A stretch of 21,014 bases of DNA, from contig JAVEEJ010000200.1 in assembly GCA_030840515.1 (NCBI GenBank), forward strand, positions 1 to 21,014. The letters run 5' to 3'. The DNA is from Frankiaceae bacterium (lineage in GTDB: Bacteria; Actinomycetota; Actinomycetes; JAVEEJ01). Both the position numbers and the translations under genes were made by a program. Below the pieces are notes generated by a model. The model was given only the letters and a program-made list of their open reading frames with translations. It was not told the DNA's origin and ran no database searches. This document shows positions 1 through 7,703 of this stretch, piece by piece. Within the stretch, counting starts at the first letter, position 1; each line of letters opens with the position of its first letter.

Positions 1-1
1 G

Positions 2-100
2 GAGCACGAGGCGCTCATCGGGACGGTCCGCAACGTCGGCTACAAGTTCGTCACACCGCCCGTGCAGCCCCTGCCGGACAGCGAGGTCGTCCGCGTCTGA
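2..100 (+). CDS. C-terminal end of an OmpR/PhoB-family response regulator (partial)
   Basis: The window opens inside a reading frame that ends with TGA at 98-100. Its 32 visible residues contain T-V-R-N-V-G-Y-K-F. This is the end of the recognition helix plus the C-terminal beta-hairpin wing of the OmpR/PhoB winged-helix DNA-binding domain, where the usual form is T-V-R-G-x-G-Y-x-F/L. About 15 residues follow as a non-conserved tail. The receiver domain and most of the DNA-binding domain lie upstream of the window. The phosphate genes that follow suggest a PhoP/RegX3-type regulator, but this is inference from context because the visible part does not separate subfamilies. It converges on the phosphoesterase genes, with only 15 bases between the two stop codons. 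Confidence 0.85.
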   Translation, partial: EHEALIGTVRNVGYKFVTPPVQPLPDSEVVRV

Positions 101-115
101 GGCTGCGCAGCGCCG

Positions 116-1426
116 CTAGCGCACCGCATCCCAGCCGCGCATCAGCGGCGACTCGCGCAGCTCCGCCCAGAACGGGTCCTCCAGACCCATCGGGTTGGTG
201 CCGAGGGCACCCACCGGCAGCTGGTCCTGGCAGATGTGCGGACCTGGGTCGGCGACGATCGGCAGCGCCGGCACCGTGATGTTGGGCTTGTCGAAGCGGA
301 AGGTCTCCGCGAGGTTGCGCGCCGCAGCGTCACGCTTGCTCAGCGGCTTCAGGCCCCACCGCCACTCGACCATCTTCAGGATCGAGGTGTGGTCATAGAT
401 CTGATGCCCGACGAACCCGCGCTGCGCGAACGGTGACAGCACGATCGTCGGCACCCGGAACCCCGCCTGCGCGTGGTCGTCCTTCCCATGCGGCCCGGTG
501 TCGTGGTCGTCAGGCAGCCGCGGTGGGCGCACGTGGTCGAAGAAGCCGCCCCACTCGTCGTAGGTGATGACCAGCGCGGTGTTCTTCCACTGCGGTGATG
601 TGGTCAGCGCGTGCACCACCTGCGACAGGAAGGCCTGCCCGCGGTGGATGTCGGCGTGCGGGTGGTCGTCGTTCGAACCGCCCTGGCCTTCACCGAGGAA
701 GAACGGGTCGAGATACGAGTAAGCCGGGAGCTGGCCCGCTGCCGCATCGGCGAAGAAGCGCGTGACCGGCGAGGCGATCGGAATGTACTGCTGGCCCCAC
801 AGCGCGAGGAACGGCAGGTCGGAGAAGTAGTAGCGCGCGGGTACGCCGGCAGCGGACAGCCGGTCCCAGATGGTCGGGAGGGTGCTCGTGGTGCTGGAGT
901 TCTCCAACCGATCCGTGGCGGCGGCGTGCGTGTAGAAGCGGTTGGGGTAGGTCGGGCCGAGGATCGAGCAGAAGTAGCGGTCGAAAGTGCTCGCCACCTC
1001 GAGCAACGGCCGGTAGAGGGGAAGGTCCTCCCCCGTGTAGTAGCCGAGCGCGAAGTCGTCGTTGTCACCCTTGCGGAACCCGTCGAGCCGGCCGCTGTTG
1101 AACTGCAGCCGGCCACCCTCATAGCTGTGGTCGGGGTCGTTGAACCCGCATCCGCTGCGGTCCTTCAGGTGCCGTGTCAGGTGCACGTGCCCCAGCTCAT
1201 CCTGGAAGCGCAGCCCGGCTTGCCGTCCGTCTGCCCCGGGGAGCCACCCGAGGTAGTGGTCGAAGGATCTGTTCTCCATGCACACCACGACGACGTGGTC
1301 GAGACCGCTCGTTGCTGGCTTCGGAAGGCGCGTGACCGGTGTGGTGGCGAGCGCCCGCTGGGCGAACGTTCCCGCGGCGAGTGCGGCGCCGGTCCCGAGA
1401 ACCTGGCGCCGGGTGATCCCGCTCAT
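116..1426 (-). CDS. Tat-exported phosphoesterase, phospholipase C / acid phosphatase family (PF04185)
   Basis: A 436-residue exported hydrolase of the family containing bacterial phospholipase C and AcpA-type acid phosphatases, which cleave phosphate esters outside the cell. The start is ATG at 1426-1424, chosen because it overlaps the stop of the upstream gene (ATGA) and begins a Tat signal: T-R-R-Q-V-L-G at residues 5-11, then an Ala-rich hydrophobic stretch to about residue 27. A frame extending upstream to 1816 only runs antisense through the neighbour. The family metal/catalytic motif E-N-R-S-F-D-H-Y is at residues 51-58. A second acidic motif, D-E-W-G-G-F-F-D-H, starts at residue 290. 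The length fits a short AcpA-like member without the extra C-terminal domains of long phospholipases C. Substrate (phospholipid or small phosphomonoester) cannot be told. Co-transcription with the second PF04185 gene and the surrounding Pst/Ppk genes suggest phosphate scavenging. Confidence 0.88.
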   Translation of the reverse strand: MSGITRRQVLGTGAALAAGTFAQRALATTPVTRLPKPATSGLDHVVVVCMENRSFDHYLGWLPGADGRQAGLRFQDELGHVHLTRHLKDRSGCGFNDPDHSYEGGRLQFNSGRLDGFRKGDNDDFALGYYTGEDLPLYRPLLEVASTFDRYFCSILGPTYPNRFYTHAAATDRLENSSTTSTLPTIWDRLSAAGVPARYYFSDLPFLALWGQQYIPIASPVTRFFADAAAGQLPAYSYLDPFFLGEGQGGSNDDHPHADIHRGQAFLSQVVHALTTSPQWKNTALVITYDEWGGFFDHVRPPRLPDDHDTGPHGKDDHAQAGFRVPTIVLSPFAQRGFVGHQIYDHTSILKMVEWRWGLKPLSKRDAAARNLAETFRFDKPNITVPALPIVADPGPHICQDQLPVGALGTNPMGLEDPFWAELRESPLMRGWDAVR

Positions 1427-2547
1427 CGCTTGCAGCCCGCAGTTGCCTCGGCCAGGAAGGTCTTCACTTCGGGTGCTGCCGCAAGGCCGAGATGGGGAAC
1501 CCCGTACACGTCCTCCAGAGTTCTCAGCAGGCTGTAGTGGTCCAGCGGTGTTGCGCTCTTCGCGCCGGGCTTCACACAGGGGCCGAGCAGCACGGTGCCG
1601 ACACGGCCGCCGCCAGGGCCAGTGATCCCCGCGAACTTGTTGATCGAGCCGGTGCGCGCGCCGCAGCACGCGGTGGCGTCGCCGGTCTCCGCCTCGTCGG
1701 CGGTCACGATGACCAGGCCGTCCTTCGCGAACGCAGGCGCGGCCAAGATCTTGGGCACCCACATCTTGAGAAACGCGTCGACGGAGGTGAGACCACCCGG
1801 CCGGCCGTCGACGCACGGCTGGTCATGCCCGTCGCTGCACAGATCAGGAGTGATGAAGGACAAGCGCGGCGTCGTACTCGCCTTGGCGAAGTCCTTGCTC
1901 AGCTGGGCTAATGGCCTGACGTTGCGCACGCACGAGCCGGTGTCGAGCAGCGAGTGGAAGTAGACGAACGGGTTGTGCCGCGCGGCGTACTGGTCCTTCG
2001 CGGTCGCGGTCTGCGTCTGGTCCTGCGTCCCCGCCAATGCCGGGCTGCCCGGGTTGCCGCAGCGGTTCGGCTCACGGGTCGGGTCGACGCCCATGTCCTC
2101 CATGTAGCCGCGCCAGCTGAGCTTCTGCGCGTCGAGCTGGTCGCCGAGCGTCTTCACGTCGGCCGGGTAGACGCAGCCGGCGCCGCGGTTCTGTCCGGCG
2201 GGGGTGGTGACGCCCACGACGTCGACGTAGCGCGTGCAGTCGGCCTGCGTCGACGGGTTGGGCTCCTGCCCGCTCACCATCGCGATGTAGTTGTCGAGGC
2301 TCGCGTGCCCGACGCCGTAGTACTGCGTGAGCAAGGTGCCGCGCTTCGGGAGCGCCGTCTTCAGGTAGGGGTTCGTGTTGTTGACGTAGGCATCGTCGTA
2401 GCTGTGGTTCTCGATGACGATCACGGCGACGTGACCGGGCAGCTTGGGCACCGACGCTGCAGTTGACGGACGTGCGGCTACGGCTGCGATCGCAGCAACG
2501 GATGCGAGTACGGCGACGACGCGCCGCCTGGGTGTCGTGGGGGGCAT
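1423..2547 (-). CDS. Secreted phosphoesterase family protein (PF04185)
   Basis: A 374-residue exported protein of the same superfamily as its downstream neighbour but of a different subfamily. Residues 7-9 are Arg-Arg-Arg and residues 10-25 are hydrophobic, followed by a likely Sec cleavage site near A-R-P-S-T-A (25-30). The family motif appears as E-N-H-S-Y-D-D at residues 46-52, where the neighbour has E-N-R-S-F-D-H. A later V-T-A-D-E-A-E-T segment supplies further acidic ligands. Several Cys residues in the mature part suggest disulfides in an extracellular enzyme. The stop overlaps the ATG of the next gene by four bases, so the two are probably translationally coupled. The start at 2547 lacks a clear Shine-Dalgarno sequence. 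Function is inferred as phosphatase or phosphodiesterase activity outside the cell; the substrate is unknown. Confidence 0.85.
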   Translation of the reverse strand: MPPTTPRRRVVAVLASVAAIAAVAARPSTAASVPKLPGHVAVIVIENHSYDDAYVNNTNPYLKTALPKRGTLLTQYYGVGHASLDNYIAMVSGQEPNPSTQADCTRYVDVVGVTTPAGQNRGAGCVYPADVKTLGDQLDAQKLSWRGYMEDMGVDPTREPNRCGNPGSPALAGTQDQTQTATAKDQYAARHNPFVYFHSLLDTGSCVRNVRPLAQLSKDFAKASTTPRLSFITPDLCSDGHDQPCVDGRPGGLTSVDAFLKMWVPKILAAPAFAKDGLVIVTADEAETGDATACCGARTGSINKFAGITGPGGGRVGTVLLGPCVKPGAKSATPLDHYSLLRTLEDVYGVPHLGLAAAPEVKTFLAEATAGCKR

Positions 2548-2565
2548 GACACCGAGGCTTTCTGC

Positions 2566-2598
2566 GCAAGATGAACGGATCCTGCCGTCACGGTGACA
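2566..2598 (-). promoter_or_regulatory. Weak PHO-box-like 11-bp periodic array upstream of the phosphoesterase pair
   Basis: Read on the minus strand, three consecutive 11-base units are TGTCACCGTGA, CGGCAGGATCC and GTTCATCTTGC. The outer two resemble the actinobacterial PhoP unit (GTTCACC core) and sit in exact 22-base register; the middle one is poor. The array ends only 18 bases before the start codon, which leaves little room for a -10 element. The gene context favours Pho control, but the site itself is weak. Confidence 0.25.
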
Positions 2599-2621
2599 GC
2601 GCCCCGAACTTCAGCCACCGC

Positions 2622-2627
2622 TAGTGT
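2622..2627 (+). promoter_or_regulatory. Candidate -10 element of a leaderless mshD transcript
   Basis: TAGTGT fits the TANNNT -10 consensus of actinobacteria. Its last T is separated by six bases from the mshD ATG at 2634, so transcription would begin at or next to the A of the start codon. No Shine-Dalgarno sequence precedes the ATG, which agrees with a leaderless mRNA. No good -35 hexamer is visible at the expected spacing. Confidence 0.4.
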
Positions 2628-2633
2628 CGATCC

Positions 2634-3560
2634 ATGGGCGAGGTCCGGACCGAGAGGCTGGGTCGGCTCTCCCCCGACCAGGTGCGAGACGTGATGTCGC
2701 TGGTCGAGGCAGCCACCGACGTCGATGGCGTCAATCCGCTCAGCGAGCACGTGCTGCTGCACCTCAAGCACGGAGGCGACGCGCCGGCGGCGAACCTGCT
2801 CGCTCTCGACGGCGACCGGGCGGTGGGCTACGCGCACCTCGACAGCACCGATGTGGTGGAGGGTGCCAGTGCTGAGGTGGTGGTCCACCCCGATGAGCGA
2901 GGACGCGGGGTCGGCACGGCGCTCGTCAAGGCGCTCCCGAGCGGACGGCTGCGGCTCTGGGCGCACGGTCGGCACCCTGCGGCGGCCGCGCTGGCCAAGG
3001 GGCTCGGCTTCGAGCAGTCGCGGGTGCTGTGGCAGATGCGCCGTTCGCTCTACGCGCCGCTGCCCGCACCGCAGTGGCCTGATGGGGTCACGGTCCGCAC
3101 CTTCGTCGTCGGACAGGACGAGGACGACTGGGTCCGCGTGAACGCGCGCGCGTTCGAGAAGCTGCCCGACCAGGGGTCCTGGACGTGCGACGACCTGATC
3201 GCCCGCGAGAAGGAGCCGTGGTTCGACCCCGCCGGCTTCTTCATCGCCGAACGCGATGGCGCGATGATCGGCTTTCACTGGACCAAGGTGCACGGAGCAG
3301 ATAACGACCCGAGCGCGCACGGGCATCAGCCCGTGGGCGAGGTGTACGTCGTCGGCGTCGACCCTGACGCGCAGGGCATCGGGCTCGGCCCCGCGCTGAC
3401 GCTGACCGGGCTGCGACACCTGCGCGCCCGCGGACTGCCCAGCGTCATGCTCTACGTCGACGAGGCCAACACCAACGCGATCGGGGTCTACGAGCGGCTC
3501 GGCTTCTCCCGCTGGGACACCGACGTCTCCTACCGCCGGGCGGACACCTCCCGTTCATGA
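2634..3560 (+). CDS. mshD: Mycothiol synthase (mycothiol acetyltransferase)
   Basis: This 308-residue protein catalyses the last step of mycothiol synthesis, acetyl-CoA-dependent acetylation of Cys-GlcN-Ins in the cytoplasm. It has two tandem GNAT domains, about residues 13-137 and 152-303. Each has an acetyl-CoA loop: R-G-R-G-V-G at 89-94 and Q-G-I-G-L-G at 247-252. The C-terminal domain carries segments typical of MshD: F-H-W-T-K-V-H (214-220), G-E-V-Y-V-V-G-V-D-P (235-244), and L-Y-V-D-E-A-N leading to Y-E-R-L-G-F (273-291). In this family the C-terminal domain is catalytic and the N-terminal one is degenerate. The ATG at 2634 has no ribosome binding site, probably because the mRNA is leaderless. 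The stop overlaps the ppk1 start (ATGA). A general GNAT acetyltransferase is less likely because length, double domain and motifs all fit MshD. Confidence 0.92.
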   Translation: MGEVRTERLGRLSPDQVRDVMSLVEAATDVDGVNPLSEHVLLHLKHGGDAPAANLLALDGDRAVGYAHLDSTDVVEGASAEVVVHPDERGRGVGTALVKALPSGRLRLWAHGRHPAAAALAKGLGFEQSRVLWQMRRSLYAPLPAPQWPDGVTVRTFVVGQDEDDWVRVNARAFEKLPDQGSWTCDDLIAREKEPWFDPAGFFIAERDGAMIGFHWTKVHGADNDPSAHGHQPVGEVYVVGVDPDAQGIGLGPALTLTGLRHLRARGLPSVMLYVDEANTNAIGVYERLGFSRWDTDVSYRRADTSRS

Positions 3561-5584
3561 GCGCGTCGCCTGCTCCGCCGATGCTCGCTGACATGGCAGA
3601 GCAGCCGGAGCGGTTCCTCGACCGTGATGCGAGCTGGCTGGAGTTCAACCGCCGGGTGCTCGCGCTGGCGCAGGACCCCGAGGTGCCGCTGCTCGAGCGG
3701 GCTCGCTTCCTGGCCATCTTCGCGAACAACCTCGACGAGTTCTTCATGCTGCGCGTCGCCGGGTTGAAGCGCCGGATGGCGACTGGTTTGGCCACCCGGG
3801 CGGCGAGCGGGCTTCTGCCTCGCGAGGTGTTGCAGCGGGTAACGGCGGTCAGCCACGAGCTGATGGCCCAGCACGCCACGACCTTCCACGACGAGGTGCT
3901 GCCCGCGCTCTCGGAGCAGGGCATCGACATCGTCCGATGGGCCGATCTGTCCGCCGAGGAACGGGCGGGGCTCGACTCGTTCTTCACCGAGCGACTGCAC
4001 CCCGTGCTCACGCCGTTGGCCGTCGACCCCGCGCACCCTTTCCCCTACATCAGCGGGTTGTCGCTCAACCTCGCCGTGGTGGTCCGCGACCCGGTCAGTG
4101 AGACCGAGATGTTCGCCCGTGTGAAGGTCCCGCCGCTGCTCCCCCGGCTGGTGCCCGTGGGCGAGACGCGGCTCGTCCCGCTCGAGGACGTGATCGCCGA
4201 GCACCTCCCGCAGCTGTTCCAGGGCATGGACGTGGTCGCCCACCACGCCTTCCGCGTCACCCGCAACGCCGACGTGGAGGTCGACGCCGACGACGTGGAG
4301 AACCTGATCCAGGCTCTCGAGCGGGAACTGGATCGCCGTCGCTTCGGTCCACCCGTGCGCCTCGAGGTCGAAGAGAGCATCGACGAGCACGTCCTGGAGC
4401 TGCTTGTGCGCGAGCTCGGCATCTCCACCGACGAGGTGTTCCGCGTGCCAGGGCCACTCGACCTCACCGCGCTGCACGCCATCGCGGACATCGACCGCGC
4501 CGAGCTGCGCTATCCGGCGTTCGTGCCGGTCACCCACCCGCGGCTGCAGGAGCAGCCCGACGTGTTCGCCGCGCTGCGCTCTGGCGACATCCTGGTGCAT
4601 CACCCCTACGACTCGTTCGCGACGAGCGTGCAGGCCTTCATCGAGCAGGCCGCGGCCGATCCCGACGTACTCGCCATCAAGCAGACGCTCTACCGCACCA
4701 GCGGTGACTCTCCGGTGGTGGATGCGCTCATCGACGCCGCGCAGTCGGGCAAACAGGTCCTGGTGCTCGTCGAGATCAAGGCACGCTTCGACGAGATCGC
4801 CAACATCCGCTGGGCACGGGCGCTCGAGCAGGCGGGATGCCACGTCGTCTACGGACTCGTCGGGCTCAAGACTCATTGCAAGACAGCGTTGGTCGTGCGC
4901 CGTGAAGGCGAGATTGTGCGGCGCTACAGCCACGTGGGAACCGGCAACTACAACCCGAAAACCGCGCGGCTCTACGAGGACATCGGCCTGCTGACCGCGG
5001 ACGAAGCCGTGGGGGCTGACCTGACCGACCTGTTCAACCAGCTCTCCGGCTACAGCCGCCACGACGGCTACCGCTCTTTGCTGGTGGCGCCGCGGGCGCT
5101 GCGCGAGGGGATCGTCGGCCTCATCGACGAACAAGCGGCGCTCGGTGCCGCCGGCCGTGTGGTCATCAAGGCCAACTCGCTCGTGGACGAGGAGGTCATC
5201 GACGCGCTCTACGCGGCGAGCAGCGCGGGGGCAGAGGTCAACCTGCTGATCCGCGGCATCTGCGCGCTGCGTCCGCAGTGCCCTGGACTGTCCGAGCGCA
5301 TTCGCGTTCGCTCCATCCTCGGTCGGTTCCTGGAGCACTCGCGAGTGTTCGTGTTCGGTGATGCCGTGTGGATCGGCAGCGCGGACCTGATGCACAGGAA
5401 CCTCGACCGCCGCGTAGAGGTGGTGGCGCGAGTCCGTGATGAGCTTGCAGTGGCAAGGCTGCGCGAAGCGCTGGACCTGCTGTGCCGCGAGGACATCCTG
5501 CGTTGGGAGCTCGGCTCCGACGGGACCTGGATCCGCTGCGGTGAGGTCGATGCCCAGCAGCTGCTCATAGGCAAATCGCGATGA
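3557..5584 (+). CDS. ppk1: Polyphosphate kinase 1
   Basis: This 675-residue enzyme reversibly transfers the ATP gamma-phosphate onto polyphosphate. All four PPK1 parts are present: an N-terminal helical domain (R-D-x-S-W-L-E-F-N at 23-31, then N-N-L-D-E-F-F-M-L-R at 57-66), a middle head domain, and two phospholipase D-like C-terminal domains. The autophosphorylated His is H459 in Y-S-H-V-G-T-G-N-Y-N (equivalent to E. coli His435), and the second conserved His is H594 in F-L-E-H-S-R (E. coli His592). The I-K-Q-T-L-Y-R-T motif is at 374-381. Full length for the family. The start is fixed by a four-base overlap with mshD, and the stop overlaps the next gene in the same way, so the three genes look like one translationally coupled unit. 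The product stores phosphate beside the Pst importer genes. Confidence 0.97.
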   Translation: MSASPAPPMLADMAEQPERFLDRDASWLEFNRRVLALAQDPEVPLLERARFLAIFANNLDEFFMLRVAGLKRRMATGLATRAASGLLPREVLQRVTAVSHELMAQHATTFHDEVLPALSEQGIDIVRWADLSAEERAGLDSFFTERLHPVLTPLAVDPAHPFPYISGLSLNLAVVVRDPVSETEMFARVKVPPLLPRLVPVGETRLVPLEDVIAEHLPQLFQGMDVVAHHAFRVTRNADVEVDADDVENLIQALERELDRRRFGPPVRLEVEESIDEHVLELLVRELGISTDEVFRVPGPLDLTALHAIADIDRAELRYPAFVPVTHPRLQEQPDVFAALRSGDILVHHPYDSFATSVQAFIEQAAADPDVLAIKQTLYRTSGDSPVVDALIDAAQSGKQVLVLVEIKARFDEIANIRWARALEQAGCHVVYGLVGLKTHCKTALVVRREGEIVRRYSHVGTGNYNPKTARLYEDIGLLTADEAVGADLTDLFNQLSGYSRHDGYRSLLVAPRALREGIVGLIDEQAALGAAGRVVIKANSLVDEEVIDALYAASSAGAEVNLLIRGICALRPQCPGLSERIRVRSILGRFLEHSRVFVFGDAVWIGSADLMHRNLDRRVEVVARVRDELAVARLREALDLLCREDILRWELGSDGTWIRCGEVDAQQLLIGKSR

Positions 5585-6471
5585 CGACGCCGGCGTACTC
5601 GCCCATCGAGGCGGCAGGTGCCGTGCTGTGGCGGATCCACGAAGGTGTTGAGGAGGTCGCGCTGGTGCACCGGCCCGCCTACGACGACTGGTCGCTGCCC
5701 AAGGGCAAGGGTCGTCGCGGCGAGCACCCGCTGGTGGTCGCACTCCGCGAGGTGCACGAAGAGACCGGCTACCGCGGGCTGCTCGGACTACCGCTGCCGG
5801 ACCAGCGCTACCTCAAGGAAGACCGACCCAAAGTGGTCCACCTGCACGCCATGCAGGCGCTGCAGGGGGAGCCACTCGATCCGGACGTTGAGGTCGACGC
5901 GGTCAGCTGGCTGCCACTCGCAGCCGCCGCTGGGACAGCGACATGGGAACGCGACCGAATCAGCCTGATGCACTTCGCCGGCCTGCACCGACCCACGTCG
6001 GTGGTCATGCTGCTACGCCACGCCAGTGCCGGTGAGCGGCGGCAGTGGGACGGCCCCGATGAAGAACGTCCGCTCGACGAGTACGGCGAGACTCAAGCGG
6101 CAGCCCTCAGCGACCTGTTGCCCGCCTTCGACATCCGTCGGGTGGTCAGCTCGCCCACCGTGCGCTGCCGGCGGACGGTCGAAGGGTTCGCGGCGGGGCT
6201 GGGCGTGCCACTGGAGACCGACCCGGCGGTGGCCGAGGACGACTACAGGCCCGAGGCGGCCGAGGAGCTGATCGAGGAGCTCATCGCCGCCCCGAAGTCA
6301 TCGGTGCTGTGCACCCACGGGCCGGTGCTCGCCGATCTCGTGGAACGCCTCACCTCCCGGCTGGGATGGCCGCCGACCGGCGCCGCGCGGGTTCCCAAGG
6401 GGGGTGCCTGGTTGGTGCACACCGACCGGGCCGGACAGGTCGTGGGCCTGGAGCGCATGGCTTCCCCCTGA
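5581..6471 (+). CDS. Nudix hydrolase fused to a SixA-type histidine phosphatase domain (MutT1-like)
   Basis: A 296-residue two-domain protein. The N-terminal Nudix domain has a complete Nudix box: G42, E48, R56-E57, E60-E61, G63. The C-terminal domain is of the histidine phosphatase superfamily, with L-L-R-H-A at 144-148 (catalytic His147) and a later C-T-H-G-P segment. The same architecture is known in mycobacterial MutT1, which hydrolyses 8-oxo-dGTP/GTP and diadenosine polyphosphates, and such a gene commonly sits next to ppk1 in actinobacteria. Its ATG overlaps the ppk1 stop by four bases, implying coupled translation. Substrate is inferred: it may clean up oxidised nucleotides or hydrolyse inositol pyrophosphate or Ap(n)A-type molecules. 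The next gene, pstS, has its own promoter. Confidence 0.9.
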   Translation: MTTPAYSPIEAAGAVLWRIHEGVEEVALVHRPAYDDWSLPKGKGRRGEHPLVVALREVHEETGYRGLLGLPLPDQRYLKEDRPKVVHLHAMQALQGEPLDPDVEVDAVSWLPLAAAAGTATWERDRISLMHFAGLHRPTSVVMLLRHASAGERRQWDGPDEERPLDEYGETQAAALSDLLPAFDIRRVVSSPTVRCRRTVEGFAAGLGVPLETDPAVAEDDYRPEAAEELIEELIAAPKSSVLCTHGPVLADLVERLTSRLGWPPTGAARVPKGGAWLVHTDRAGQVVGLERMASP

Positions 6472-6492
6472 CCCATCACATCCTCCTGCGAT

Positions 6493-6514
6493 GTTCACCG
6501 CCCGTTCACCTCGG
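6493..6514 (+). promoter_or_regulatory. PHO box (PhoP-binding direct repeats) of pstS
   Basis: Two head-to-tail 11-base units, GTTCACCGCCC (6493-6503) and GTTCACCTCGG (6504-6514), match the streptomycete PhoP unit with its GTTCACC core. A third, degenerate unit (GTCCTGAGTCC, 6515-6525) continues the register toward the promoter. The position upstream of pstS is the standard one for phosphate-starvation activation. Confidence 0.85.
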
Positions 6515-6541
6515 GTCCTGAGTCCCGTCATGCCCCCTACC

Positions 6542-6547
6542 TAGCGT
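6542..6547 (+). promoter_or_regulatory. Candidate -10 element of the pstS promoter
   Basis: TAGCGT fits TANNNT and lies 27 bases after the two strong PHO units, or 16 bases after the degenerate third unit. No consensus -35 is present; the degenerate PHO unit occupies that place, as expected for a PhoP-activated promoter. The start point would be near 6554, giving a leader of about 34 bases that holds GGAGGGG (6574-6580) before the GTG start. Confidence 0.5.
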
Positions 6548-6587
6548 CGCTGACGTTGACGACATCGAAACCCGGAGGGGAATCCAG

Positions 6588-7682
6588 GTGAAGAACCACC
6601 TGCACCACGCCACGGTCGGGCTCAGCGCCGCCGCGGTCGCCGTACTCGCACTCAGCGGGTGCGGCAGCGACAACGCCGCCTCCGCAGGCGGCCAGCCCAG
6701 CGCCAAGGCCAACTGCGCGACCGGCTCGATCATGGCCAGCGGCTCGAGCGCCCAGGCCAACGCGATGTCCGAGTGGGTCAAGGGCTACACAGCCAGCTGC
6801 TCGGGCGCGACCATCAACTACCAGGCCGTCGGATCAGGTGCCGGCATCCAGGCCTTCATCCAGGGGTCGACCGCCTTCGCGGGGTCCGACTCGGCGCTCA
6901 AGGACGAGGAGCACGGGCCGGCCGATGCGCGCTGCAAGTCCGGCAAGGCAATCGACCTGCCGATGGTGGCGGGCCCGATCGCCGTCGCCTACAACCTGCC
7001 CGGGGTCGACTCGCTCACGCTGACTCCGTCGCTCATCGCGAAGATCTTCAGCGGCAAGGTCACCACGTGGGATGACCCCGCGATCGCCGCCGTGAACAGC
7101 GGGGCGAAGCTGCCGTCGAAGGCCATCCAGAGCTTCCACCGCTCCGACTCATCGGGCACCTCGGACAACTTCACGAAGTACCTGACCGCGGCGGCAGGCA
7201 GCGACTGGACCTACGGCCACGCCAAAGAGTGGAAAGCACCCGGCGGCCAAGGGGCCAAGGGCAGCGACGGTGTGACGACCTCGGTCAAGCAGACCGAGGG
7301 CGGTGTCGCCTACGTCGAGTACTCCTTCGCCAAGAACGCGAGCCTCGGAGTGGCCAAGGTCGACAACGGGGCCGGCGCCGTCGAGCTGACACCAGACGCG
7401 GTCGGCAAGGCGGTCGAGGCAGCCACAGTGGTGGGGGTTGGCAACGACCTCGCGCTGAAGCTGGACTACACCACGAAGGTGCCGGGGGCCTACCCGATCG
7501 CGCTCGTCACCTACGAGATCACCTGTGAGAAGGGCCTGTCGTCCGACCAGCTGGCGGTGGTCAAGTCCTTCCTCGCCTACACCGCGGGCGACGGTCAGCA
7601 GACACTGACTGACCTTGGCTACGCTCCCATCCCTGCCAGTCTGCAGGCGAAGGTGACGGCCGCGATCGCCGCGCTGAGCTGA
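6588..7682 (+). CDS. pstS: Phosphate ABC transporter substrate-binding lipoprotein
   Basis: A 364-residue lipoprotein that binds phosphate outside the membrane and delivers it to PstC/PstA. The start is GTG at 6588, with a strong GGAGGGG seven bases upstream. The signal peptide has a hydrophobic core (residues 10-22) and a lipobox L-S-G-C with the acylated Cys at 25. PstS hallmarks follow: a G-S-G-A-G-I-Q-A-F loop, F-A-G-S-D-S-A-L, I-A-K-I-F-S-G-K-V-T-T-W-D-D-P, and H-R-S-D-S-S-G-T-S-D-N-F-T-K-Y-L for phosphate contact. Length is usual for actinobacterial PstS. A PHO box lies upstream. A stable hairpin after the stop probably lets pstS be made in excess over the permease genes. Confidence 0.96.
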   Translation: MKNHLHHATVGLSAAAVAVLALSGCGSDNAASAGGQPSAKANCATGSIMASGSSAQANAMSEWVKGYTASCSGATINYQAVGSGAGIQAFIQGSTAFAGSDSALKDEEHGPADARCKSGKAIDLPMVAGPIAVAYNLPGVDSLTLTPSLIAKIFSGKVTTWDDPAIAAVNSGAKLPSKAIQSFHRSDSSGTSDNFTKYLTAAAGSDWTYGHAKEWKAPGGQGAKGSDGVTTSVKQTEGGVAYVEYSFAKNASLGVAKVDNGAGAVELTPDAVGKAVEAATVVGVGNDLALKLDYTTKVPGAYPIALVTYEITCEKGLSSDQLAVVKSFLAYTAGDGQQTLTDLGYAPIPASLQAKVTAAIAALS

Positions 7683-7703
7683 CGACAAGGGCCCTCGTGG
7701 ACG

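Noticed and set aside
100..125. GC-rich short palindromes between the response regulator and phosphoesterase stops as a terminator
   Set aside because: The stems are only a few pairs and imperfect, with no T tract on either strand.
1427..1816. Upstream extension of the Tat phosphoesterase frame by 130 codons
   Set aside because: It runs inside the neighbouring phosphoesterase gene in another frame, and the Tat signal begins exactly at the ATG at 1426.
3530..5743. A 737-codon open frame antisense to ppk1
   Set aside because: High GC keeps the antisense frame open. Its translation is rich in Arg, His and Val with no domain motif, while the plus strand encodes a complete PPK1 with both catalytic His.
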